Position numbers and translations under genes: made by a program
In this document: positions 1 through 7,270 of the stretch, piece by piece
Numbering within the stretch: position 1 is the first letter of the stretch
Layout: the number at the start of each line of letters is the position of its first letter
NCBI GenBank assembly: GCA_964484065.1
Contig: CAZAEW010000027.1
Span: forward strand, 1 to 48,784
DNA length: 48,784 bases
Direction of reading: 5' to 3'
Origin: JAEVLT01 sp964484065
GTDB taxonomy: Bacteria; Bacillota; Bacilli; Bacillales; Cytobacillaceae
The notes under the pieces: generated by a model
What the model saw: only the letters and a program-made list of their open reading frames with translations
Told to the model about the DNA's origin: nothing
Database searches by the model: none

Positions 1-1
1 G

Positions 2-55
2 GAAGCTGCTGCAGATAGGGAAGAAGCGAAGGGGAATTTACGAGTTATCAAGTAA
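2..55 (+). CDS. 3' tail of an upstream gene (partial)
   Basis: The first bases read in one frame as an Ala/Glu/Lys-rich C-terminus (EAAADREEAKGNLRVIK) ending in TAA at 53-55, followed at once by a strong terminator. Only 17 codons are present, so no family can be assigned. It converges with the minus-strand hydrolase gene next door. Confidence 0.4.
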   Translation, partial: EAAADREEAKGNLRVIK

Positions 56-82
56 TGATTCAAATCACTGTTAAGAGAACAA

Positions 83-116
83 AAAAAAGGAAAAGACACT
101 GTCTTTTCCTTTTTTC
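83..116. terminator. Bidirectional Rho-independent terminator
   Basis: GGAAAAGAC / GTCTTTTCC form a perfect stem with a 3-base loop, flanked by an A-run on the left and a T-run on the right. It can stop transcription from the truncated plus-strand gene and from the minus-strand hydrolase/ftsEX operon. Confidence 0.8.
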
Positions 117-191
117 TTATAATACGCATAAGGGCAACTATGCCTCTGTCTTCGCCCTTAAGGCTTGCCAATCGGCGAGTTTTCTTTATCA

Positions 192-1493
192 TTAGTTAAT
201 CATTGATAGAGGATTGATGGCATTTGAATGGCTTGGGGTCCATTCTCCTTTATACAACTCAAAGTGCAAATGCTGTCCTGCAGGTCCAGGCGGCTGAACA
301 TCACCCGTATAACCCATATAACCGACGATCTGGCCTTTCGAAACCGTTGAACCATCTTGAACCAAACGAGTTCTCATATGCGCATACACCGTTGTATAGA
401 CTTGGCCATTGATATAGTGTGTGATAAAGACACATTCCCCGTAAGACGAAGAGGTGTAGGATTTTGAAACTACTCCTCCAGCAGCTGCTACAATTGGGAT
501 ACCGCTTCCGCTGGCTGCCCAGTCTACTCCATAATGGTAGCCCCCGCTGCGCGGTCCAAATCCGGAAGTTAATACCCCGCTCGTAGGTTTCATAAACGAA
601 CCGCTGGTAACAGGAGGTGGAGCAACTGAACTGCCTCCGCCGGAGGAAGTAGAGGTTGTTCCGGAAGAGTTTTTAGCAGCCGCAGCAGCTGCTGCAGCGG
701 CCTGAGCGGCTGCCTCCGCTTGGGCATTGGCAATTGCTTTTTGGATAGCTGATTCCTGGGCAGCAAGGAGCTGTGATTGTTCCTGCATATCCATTTTTTC
801 ATTTTCCGCTTGTTTTTCCTGCTCTTGCAGGCTTGACAACAACCGGTCTTGTTCTGCTTTTTGCGAATCTAGTTGCTTTTGCAGATTGATATTTTCATTT
901 TTCATTTTTTCCAATCTGGCTTGATCATTTTTTAGCTGTGTCTGCTTTTGTTCAAGCTCCTGCTTGTCTGCTTCCGCTTTTTGCATAATAGCGGTATCTG
1001 CTTCGACAATCGTTGCTACAGCACTAGCACGGTCAACTAAATCACTAAAACTTTGAGAACCCATTAATACGGCTACATAGTTTACCATTCCGCCATTCTC
1101 CTGATAATTGCGGGCCCGTTCTTTTAACAGTTCATTTCTTTTTTCAATCCGTGCCTGGATAACGGTAATCTCTTCTTGCAGTTTTGTCATCTCTGCGTCA
1201 GTTTCGGCTATTTTTGCATTCGTTTCTTGAAGGGCTTTTGCAGTATTATCAATTGATAAGCCAATGCGTTTTAATTCCGATTGCACATCTGCCTGCTGAC
1301 CTTGTAAACTGGAAATCTTTTGATCTGTTTGATTTATGTTTGAGTCAAGATTCGTCCGTTGGTTATGTACTTGATCTTTTTGTTTTTGCAAACTGGAGAC
1401 TGATGCTGCCTCTGTTTTTACAGCTACCCCCCCAAATAAACTTCCCATACCTACCGTTGCTGCAACAGTAAGTGCTGTAATTGATTTTTTCAT
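192..1493 (-). CDS. Coiled-coil M23 peptidoglycan hydrolase (EnvC/PcsB-like, probable FtsEX partner)
   Basis: A 433-aa secreted protein. A signal peptide (about residues 1-30) precedes a long Gln/Glu/Lys-rich coiled coil (about 35-255), an Ala-rich then Ser/Gly/Pro linker (about 260-300) and a C-terminal M23 (LytM) endopeptidase domain. The zinc and catalytic signature is intact: HYGVD (H320, D324), YAH (H372) and HLH (408-410). The ATG at 1493 is preferred because GGGAGAA precedes it; an in-frame upstream codon at 1514 has no such site. It lies just downstream of ftsX on the same strand. FtsEX controls a coiled-coil hydrolase in many bacteria (EnvC in E. coli, PcsB in streptococci, CwlO in B. 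subtilis), so this is probably the enzyme regulated by the neighbouring FtsEX. The partnership is inferred from position and architecture. Confidence 0.9.
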   Translation of the reverse strand: MKKSITALTVAATVGMGSLFGGVAVKTEAASVSSLQKQKDQVHNQRTNLDSNINQTDQKISSLQGQQADVQSELKRIGLSIDNTAKALQETNAKIAETDAEMTKLQEEITVIQARIEKRNELLKERARNYQENGGMVNYVAVLMGSQSFSDLVDRASAVATIVEADTAIMQKAEADKQELEQKQTQLKNDQARLEKMKNENINLQKQLDSQKAEQDRLLSSLQEQEKQAENEKMDMQEQSQLLAAQESAIQKAIANAQAEAAAQAAAAAAAAAKNSSGTTSTSSGGGSSVAPPPVTSGSFMKPTSGVLTSGFGPRSGGYHYGVDWAASGSGIPIVAAAGGVVSKSYTSSSYGECVFITHYINGQVYTTVYAHMRTRLVQDGSTVSKGQIVGYMGYTGDVQPPGPAGQHLHFELYKGEWTPSHSNAINPLSMIN

Positions 1494-1567
1494 CTCCAGA
1501 TTCTCCCTTCGCACTCTCTCTTTATATCGGTAATTTTTGATAGTTTTATATAGTTTTAGATAGTCTG

Positions 1568-1598
1568 AAAGGGCAAACGCAGTAAGACGAATGCCCTT
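1568..1598 (-). other. Intercistronic hairpin between ftsX and the M23 hydrolase gene
   Basis: AAGGGCA and TGCCCTT pair around a 16-base loop in the gap between the ftsX stop and the hydrolase start. No T-run follows, so it is more likely a weak attenuator or an mRNA processing/stability element than a full terminator. Confidence 0.4.
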
Positions 1599-1612
1599 CC
1601 GGATATTTTAGA

Positions 1613-2506
1613 TTAGATTTTTAAGAACTTTCTTACTGACATTACGCTTCCCCAAACACCAATGATGGCTCCCATTAAAACGAGCAGGCCGGATACTTGA
1701 TAGATAAATGGTTCAACCGGCAAAATTTGAATAAAGTTGCCTGCCAATCTAGGTGCGATATATTGATAGGCATTGTAGTAAGTAATCCAGATCAAAATAA
1801 TCGGCAGGATGGAGCCGATGATCCCCAGCCAAAGTCCTTCTAAGAAAAATGGCCAGCGAATGAAGGAATCAGTTGCCCCTACCAATTTCATAATCCGGAT
1901 TTCCCGTCTTCTTGCGATAATCGTAATTTTAATCGTATTTGAAATAAGGAAAATCGCCGTAAATAATAAGCCGATGATGAGAACGACTCCGACATTTCTC
2001 GCTGATTTAATAAAGCTGAACAGTTTCTCAACCTGGCCTTGTCCATATTTAACTTTTGCAGCATAGTTCATTTTTTCAATTTTCTTGGCTGCTGTAGGCG
2101 TATCTGTCGGGTTTTTCGTTTTTACGATAAATACATCGTTTAATGGATTGTCCTGTTCAAAAAGTTTAAATGCTTTTCCTTCAGAACCAAGGCTTGTAAT
2201 TAAATTGTTAAGCTCTTGTTTTTTGGAAGAAAACTTCACGCTTTTGACTTCCGGAAGCTGTTCAATCTGATGCTTTAAGGTTTGCTGATCTTGTTTGCTC
2301 GCAGCAATATCGATGTGAACGCGGATTTCCACGTCCTGTTCAATGGTTTGCGCCACTTTGTTTAAATTCATCATAATAACGAAAAAGACACCAACTAAAA
2401 TTAACGTAACTGTAACGGCACTTACGGATGCAAATGTCATCCAGCCGTTTCGGCCAATGCTCTTGAGGCTTTCACGAGCATGACGGCCAAGAGTTCTAAC
2501 CTTCAT
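1613..2506 (-). CDS. ftsX: Cell division ABC transporter permease FtsX
   Basis: A 297-aa membrane protein with the FtsX layout: one N-terminal transmembrane segment, an extracellular domain of about 120 residues (about 45-165), then three C-terminal membrane helices. It passes the FtsE ATPase signal across the membrane to a wall hydrolase. The ATG at 2506 is chosen because AGAGGTG sits 9 bases upstream and the protein then begins MKVRTLGRH, as in Bacillus FtsX; 297 aa matches the usual length. A longer reading from 2560 would overlap ftsE by more than 60 bases and lacks a site. The chosen start overlaps the ftsE stop by about 11 bases, so the two are translationally coupled. Confidence 0.95.
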   Translation of the reverse strand: MKVRTLGRHARESLKSIGRNGWMTFASVSAVTVTLILVGVFFVIMMNLNKVAQTIEQDVEIRVHIDIAASKQDQQTLKHQIEQLPEVKSVKFSSKKQELNNLITSLGSEGKAFKLFEQDNPLNDVFIVKTKNPTDTPTAAKKIEKMNYAAKVKYGQGQVEKLFSFIKSARNVGVVLIIGLLFTAIFLISNTIKITIIARRREIRIMKLVGATDSFIRWPFFLEGLWLGIIGSILPIILIWITYYNAYQYIAPRLAGNFIQILPVEPFIYQVSGLLVLMGAIIGVWGSVMSVRKFLKI

Positions 2507-3182
2507 AACCGTATTCACCTCTCGCTTCATCGCGCACAATTCTGCCTGCTTCAATGGCAATAACGCGATGTTTAATCGTGTTGACTATTTCCTTGTTATG
2601 GGTTGCCATAACAATGGTTGTTCCTCGGGTATTGATTTCATCAAAAATATTCATGATTTCCCATGATGTCTCAGGGTCAAGGTTCCCTGTCGGCTCATCG
2701 GCAATCACAACCTTTGGCGAGTTAACGATTGAACGGGCAATCGAAACACGCTGCTGCTCACCGCCTGATAACTCTGTAGGCAGCATTCTTGCTTTATGTT
2801 TTAAGTTAACGAGGTCAAGGACCTCCATTACACGTTTTTTAATAAATTTAGGAGAAGCTTCAATAACTTCAAGGGCAAATGCGACATTTTCATAGACTGT
2901 TTTCATCGGCAGCAGTTTGAAATCCTGAAAGACGACGCCAAGATTCCGCCTAAAAAGGGGAACTTTGCTCATTTTTAATTTTGCCAGATTGACGCCATTC
3001 ATCTGAATGGTCCCGGATGTTGGAATTTCTTCGCGATACATCAATTTGATAAATGTGGATTTACCGGCACCGCTCGGCCCAACCACATAAACGAATTCAC
3101 CTTGATTGATGCGGACATCAACCCCGTTTAATGCGGTAACGCCGTTTGGATATTTTTTATATACTTCTTGCATTTCTATCAT
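2496..3182 (-). CDS. ftsE: Cell division ATP-binding protein FtsE
   Basis: A 228-aa ABC ATPase with every motif in place: Walker A GPSGAGKST (35-43), Q-loop in VVFQDF (about 83-88), signature LSGGEQ (138-143), Walker B VVIADEP (158-164) and a switch His in MATHN. It forms the FtsEX complex with the downstream ftsX and powers activation of peptidoglycan hydrolysis during elongation, division or sporulation. AGGTGAT lies 6 bases before the ATG. It is first in the ftsE-ftsX-hydrolase run; about 300 bases of AT-rich DNA separate it from cccB. Confidence 0.96.
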   Translation of the reverse strand: MIEMQEVYKKYPNGVTALNGVDVRINQGEFVYVVGPSGAGKSTFIKLMYREEIPTSGTIQMNGVNLAKLKMSKVPLFRRNLGVVFQDFKLLPMKTVYENVAFALEVIEASPKFIKKRVMEVLDLVNLKHKARMLPTELSGGEQQRVSIARSIVNSPKVVIADEPTGNLDPETSWEIMNIFDEINTRGTTIVMATHNKEIVNTIKHRVIAIEAGRIVRDEARGEYGYEG

Positions 3183-3403
3183 TCATTATCACCTAATGTC
3201 TTAGTTTTGAAAAAATCACAGAAAGAGAGTTTGATTTATTCAGAATGTGGAAATATCGATTCCATTTTCACATAGACTCATTATAACACCATAATCCGAC
3301 AAGAAAAGCGCTAAATATATTACAGTTTCTTTTCAATTAGGTTGAAAACTTTAATATAACGTAAAATTATCCTATAATATTTGGTTCAAATTTCACCCAA
3401 AGT

Positions 3404-3503
3404 NNNNNNNNNNNNNNNNNNNNNNNNNNNNNNNNNNNNNNNNNNNNNNNNNNNNNNNNNNNNNNNNNNNNNNNNNNNNNNNNNNNNNNNNNNNNNNNNN
3501 NNN
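3404..3503. other. Assembly gap (100 N) inside cccB
   Basis: Exactly 100 N, the usual placeholder for a gap of unknown size. It removes the C-terminal half of cccB, so the true distance and reading frame across this point are unknown. Confidence 0.98.
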
Positions 3504-3692
3504 TGGTCCTAAATTTGCGATCCCTTTTAGCTGATCTCCATGGCAGCTTGCACAGCTTTTATTTGTGATTTCTTCTGCTGAGGCAGTCGAGCTTTTTCCT
3601 GTGTCCTTCGATGTATCTGAACCGCCGCCGCATGCTGCAAGTCCCATGACAAGGGCAGTACCCATTGCCAATGTTAGTAGCTTCTTTTTCAT
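3504..3692 (-). CDS. cccB: Cytochrome c551 lipoprotein CccB (C-terminus lost in gap)
   Basis: The visible 63 residues show a lipoprotein signal (MKKKLLTLAMG..., lipobox GLAAC with Cys21), a Ser/Asp-rich linker and one haem c site CASCH (47-51). This is the small membrane-anchored cytochrome c551 of Bacillus, an electron carrier on the outer face of the membrane and usually about 110 aa. The ATG at 3692 has AAAGGGG upstream. The rest lies in the 100-N gap. The bases beyond the gap would read FG and stop if the gap length were real, which does not look like a CccB C-terminus, so the true end is not visible. The position between ftsE and a YitT-family gene matches B. subtilis. Confidence 0.88.
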
Positions 3693-3743
3693 TGACGTTC
3701 CCCTTTCAGAAATATTTTCCATCATTTATTAGTATACCTAGTC

Positions 3744-4610
3744 CTATGCCCGTTTGAAACCCTCGCCTAAAACTTCTGCAGCATCCATGACGACAACAAA
3801 GGCAGAATGGTCGAGGGATTTTACTAATTGTTTCAATTTTGTGAATTCAGTTTGATCGACGACGCACATCAGGACGGGCCTCTCGCTGTCTGTGAATCCG
3901 CCATATGCAGTTAGTTTAGTCACTCCACGGTCGATTTTATTCAGGATGCCGTCGCGGACTTCATCCAGATTATTCGTTATGATCATCGCCATTTTTGATC
4001 TTCCTAAGCCTACTTGGACAAAATCAATCGTTTTGCTTGTAACGTAAAGGGCAATCAGGGCGTATAAAGCTTTTTCGATATCAAAAACAAACGCGGCGGT
4101 TAAGACGATTAGTCCGTCGAGGATTATGATACATGTGCCTAAGGTAAGCCCTGTGTATTTATGGATGATTTGTGCTGCCAAGTCGGTGCCGCCGGTTGAG
4201 GCTTTTCCCCGAAAAACAATTCCCAAGCCGAGGCCGACGCCGATTCCGCCAAACAAGGCGCCTAAGAGGGCATTATGTGTCCAAGGGTCCGTGTGTTTGG
4301 TGAGAAAAACGACAAATGGGAGGAAGACTGTGCCGGCGAGCGTTTTGACTCCAAATTGTTTGCCGAGAAAAATAACCCCTGCAATGAAGAGCGGAATATT
4401 GAATGCCCACTGGACGTAGGCGGGTTCCCACCCGAGTACGGTATGTAAAATCGTGCTGATTCCGCTGACTCCGCCTGATGCGACTTGGTTGGGGAGGAGG
4501 AAGACGTTGAACGAGAAGGCAATGATCGCTGAGCCCAATAAAATATAGATGTATTCGATCACCATTCCGATTTTTGGATGCTGGAAGGGGTCTTGCCAAT
4601 TTCTTTTCAT
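3744..4610 (-). CDS. yvjA: YitT-family membrane protein (YvjA-like)
   Basis: A 288-aa protein with an N-terminal YitT membrane domain (about five helices, residues 15-195, including the Gly-rich GGVSGISTI and GGIGVGLGLG loops) and a C-terminal soluble DUF2179 domain (about 210-285). YitT proteins are widespread in Bacillus and their function is not settled. The ATG at 4610 is chosen over the one at 4640 because AAAGGAG precedes it at normal spacing. The stop lies about 50 bases before the cccB start on the same strand, so the two may be co-transcribed. The symbol is given by synteny with the B. subtilis block. Confidence 0.85.
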   Translation of the reverse strand: MKRNWQDPFQHPKIGMVIEYIYILLGSAIIAFSFNVFLLPNQVASGGVSGISTILHTVLGWEPAYVQWAFNIPLFIAGVIFLGKQFGVKTLAGTVFLPFVVFLTKHTDPWTHNALLGALFGGIGVGLGLGIVFRGKASTGGTDLAAQIIHKYTGLTLGTCIIILDGLIVLTAAFVFDIEKALYALIALYVTSKTIDFVQVGLGRSKMAMIITNNLDEVRDGILNKIDRGVTKLTAYGGFTDSERPVLMCVVDQTEFTKLKQLVKSLDHSAFVVVMDAAEVLGEGFKRA

Positions 4611-5120
4611 GCTGTGATACTCCTTTTTATGTTTTTTCAAGGGCGGTGCCCTTATTGGATTTTTGATGTAGGTGAGTATAGCATGGGAAAATAATGGTGT
4701 AAATGCCAGTAGGTCACCGCATTAAAGGAGTAAACTTTTTTAGCTTTTGTTATCTGCGAGATTTTCATGTGAAGAATTTCAATTTGAATTTACGGCTGGT
4801 TTCTGTTGAAGGACAAAGCTAGGGGGCTACAATAGGAAATTGTCTTTCATAAGACTGATGAAGGACGATATGAAGCGAGTGGAAGAGGAAAACGTCGTTC
4901 ATAAGGTCGATGAACGACGATATGAAGCGAGTGGAAGAGAAAAACGTCGTTCATAAGACCGATGACGACGATGTGAAGCGAGTGGATGGGGAAAACGTCG
5001 TTCATAAGGCCGATGAACGACGATATGAAGAGAGTGGAAGAGGAAAACGTCGTTCATAAGGTCGATGAACGACGATATGAAGCGAGTGGAAGAGAAAAAC
5101 GTCGTTCATAAGACCGATGA

Positions 5121-5220
5121 NNNNNNNNNNNNNNNNNNNNNNNNNNNNNNNNNNNNNNNNNNNNNNNNNNNNNNNNNNNNNNNNNNNNNNNNNNNNNNNN
5201 NNNNNNNNNNNNNNNNNNNN
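5121..5220. other. Assembly gap (100 N) in the 52-bp array
   Basis: Exactly 100 N within the tandem array. The true copy number is therefore unknown. Confidence 0.97.
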
Positions 5221-5264
5221 TGAACGACGATATGAAGCGAGTGGAAGAGAAAAACGTCGTTCAT

Positions 5265-5364
5265 NNNNNNNNNNNNNNNNNNNNNNNNNNNNNNNNNNNN
5301 NNNNNNNNNNNNNNNNNNNNNNNNNNNNNNNNNNNNNNNNNNNNNNNNNNNNNNNNNNNNNNNN
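5265..5364. other. Second assembly gap (100 N) in the 52-bp array
   Basis: Exactly 100 N, leaving only one repeat unit (5221-5264) between the two gaps. This is typical of an array the assembler could not resolve. Confidence 0.97.
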
Positions 5365-5695
5365 AAGACCGATGAACGACGATATGAAGAGAGTGGAAGA
5401 GGAAAACGTCGTTCATAAGACCGATGAACGACGATATGAAGAGAGTGGAAGAGGAAAACGTCGTTCATAAGGCCGATGAACGACGATATGAAGCGAGTGG
5501 AAGGGGAAAACGTCGTTCATAAGACCGATGAACGACGATATGAAGCGAGTAGAAGAGGAAAACGTCGTTCATAAGGTCGATGAACGACGATGTGAAGCGA
5601 GTGGATGGGGAAAACGTCGTTCATAAGACCGATGAACGACGATATGAAGCGATCGGAAGAGAAAAACGTCGTTCATCAAACCGATAAGCACCATA

Positions 5696-5735
5696 ATCCA
5701 AAAAAATGTCCTCCAAAAAGTTTTGGAGGACATTT
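5696..5735 (-). terminator. prfB terminator
   Basis: On the minus strand AAATGTCCTCCAAAA pairs perfectly with TTTTGGAGGACATTT around a 2-base loop and is followed by a T-run. It begins 8 bases after the prfB stop. Confidence 0.9.
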
Positions 5736-5742
5736 ACCATTT

Positions 5743-6844
5743 TTATTTAATTCTAGACCGCAAATAAGCATCAATAAACGGATCCAAATCCCCGTCCATG
5801 ACCGCCTGAACATTGCCGCTCTCCGTACTCGTCCGATGATCCTTCACCATTGAATATGGATGGAACACATATGAGCGGATTTGGCTGCCCCAGCCAATCT
5901 CTTTTTGCTCACCGCGAATCTCTAAAAGCCGCTTCTCTTTTTCTTCTACTTCACGCTGATAGAGCTTAGATTTTAACATATTCATCGCATGTTCACGGTT
6001 CTGAATCTGCGAACGTTCTGTTTGGCAAGCCGCAACAATCCCGGTTGGAATGTGAGTGATCCGGACCGCAGATTCCGTTTTGTTAATATGCTGACCACCG
6101 GCGCCACTGGAACGATACGTATCAATCCGCAGATCTTCAGGGCGGATTTCAATTTCAATTTCATTATTAAACTCCGGCATTACTTCGCAGGAAACGAAAG
6201 AAGTATGGCGCCGTCCCGAGGCATCAAACGGTGAAATCCGCACCAAGCGGTGGACACCTTTTTCCGCCTTCAAATAGCCATAAGCATTATGCCCTTTTAT
6301 CAGCAAGGTAACACTCTTAATTCCCGCTTCATCACCAGGAAGATAATCGAGCGTTTCTACCTTAAAGCCATGCTTTTCCGCCCATCTGGTGTACATGCGC
6401 AGCAGCATCGAGCCCCAATCCTGCGACTCGGTTCCGCCCGCACCAGGGTGCAGCTCTAAAATCGCGCTATTTTTATCATAAGGCTCACTTAAAAGCTGCT
6501 CTAATTCAAAATCATTCATGCGCTTGGTCAGAGCTTGAAGCTCAGATTCCAATTCGGCCTGCAAATCTGCATCAGGTTCCTCTTTTACAAGCTCATAGGT
6601 TACCTCGAGGTTTTCATACGTCTCTTCCATCTCGTAGAAACCGTGGACTTGTTCCTTCAAGCCGTTGGATTCATTGATGACGACCTGCGCTGCCTGCTGG
6701 TCATTCCAGAAATCCGGGTGCAGCATCTCATCTTCAAGCCCAGCGATGCGCGCCTCTTTGTTTTCGAGGTCAAAGAGACCCCCTAAAACCCGCTAATTGC
6801 TTAGCTATTTTTTCTAATTCATTACGAATATCTGCTAATTCCAT
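5743..6844 (-). CDS. prfB: Peptide chain release factor 2 (programmed +1 frameshift)
   Basis: RF2 recognises UGA and UAA stops and releases the finished peptide. The first reading frame starts at ATG 6844 (GAGGTG upstream), begins MELADIRNELEK, and reaches an in-frame TGA as codon 25 (6772-6770). Decoding continues in the +1 frame from 6771 to give 366 aa, the usual Bacillus length. Diagnostic residues are present: the stop-recognition tripeptide SPF (about 204-206) and the catalytic GGQ loop (about 249-251) in SSGAGGQHIN. Regulation is autogenous: low RF2 lets the ribosome stall at UGA and shift. It lies upstream of the YitT-family gene and downstream of secA on the same strand, as in B. subtilis. 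Confidence 0.96.
6768..6786 (-). promoter_or_regulatory. RF2 programmed frameshift site
   Basis: On the minus strand an internal Shine-Dalgarno AGGGGG is followed after 3 bases by the slippery CTT TGA C. This is the canonical prfB recoding signal; the TGA occupies 6772-6770. Confidence 0.95.
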
Positions 6845-7004
6845 ATCATTCACCTCTATTAAAAATAAAAAAGTTCCTGTTTGATCATAATTTATGCTGT
6901 TTCATTAAACGAGTTCCCATCTATTATAACGAAAGACCCGGTAAAAATTCAAAAATTCATTAAAAAAGCCGATCTAATTGGGTTACAAAGAATCCCTGCA
7001 TCCG

Positions 7005-7110
7005 AATTCTACAAAATCTAGGACCAATTCTACAAAGTTCACAGGGAATTCTACGAAGTTCACAAGGGATTCTACGAAATTCACAAGGAATTCTACAAAT
7101 GCCACATTTC
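7005..7110. repeat. 21-bp tandem repeat, five copies, between secA and prfB
   Basis: The core ATTCTAC recurs at 7006, 7027, 7048, 7069 and 7090, exactly 21 bp apart, followed each time by variants of AAAGTTCACAAGG. The period keeps reading frame, but there is no ribosome binding site and no conserved protein. The rest of 6845-7188 contains nothing else recognisable. Confidence 0.85.
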
Positions 7111-7188
7111 GTTCACAATCATACCAGGCATTTCTACCAGTTTCTTGCCAATTTCCTTCCTCATCAGCCCGACCGACAAAAGAGCCGG

Positions 7189-7258
7189 CCTAAAAGCGTT
7201 TTAGGCTTTTACCTGTTCATTTTGTTCCGCAAAAAAGGACCGGCTCGCAGCCGGCCCC
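7189..7258 (-). terminator. secA terminator (double hairpin)
   Basis: On the minus strand GGGCCGGCT / AGCCGGTCC pair around a 3-base loop and run into six T (7231-7257), 13 bases after the secA stop. A second hairpin (CCTAAAA / TTTTAGG, 7190-7206) follows. Confidence 0.85.
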
Positions 7259-7270
7259 GATACATCAATA

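Larger units (their letters stand above)
4857..5682. repeat. 52-bp tandem hairpin-repeat array (at least 13 copies, two gaps inside)
   Basis: Direct reading shows units of 52 bp starting near 4857, 4909, 4961, 5012, 5064, 5116, 5221, 5371, 5423, 5475, 5527, 5579 and 5631. One unit is 51 bp by a single deletion. Each carries the 10-bp arms ATGAACGACG and CGTCGTTCAT around a purine-rich spacer of about 25 bp. Arms of adjacent units also pair across a 7-base loop (AAGACCG, AAGGTCG or AAGGCCG). The unit is not a multiple of three, so it is not a coding repeat. The whole unit repeats with no unique spacers, so it is not CRISPR. It lies between the YitT-family gene and prfB; bases 4611-4856 before it hold nothing else recognisable. 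Confidence 0.93.

Noticed and set aside
5106..5470. Open frames on both strands across the 52-bp repeat array
   Set aside because: They run through N gaps, lack ribosome sites, and the 52-bp unit would change frame at each repeat.
4857..5682. CRISPR array
   Set aside because: The whole 52-bp unit repeats without unique spacers, and no cas genes are present.
6978..7193. Frame encoding a repetitive NSTKFT peptide
   Set aside because: It follows from a 21-bp tandem repeat. There is no ribosome binding site or conserved flanking domain.
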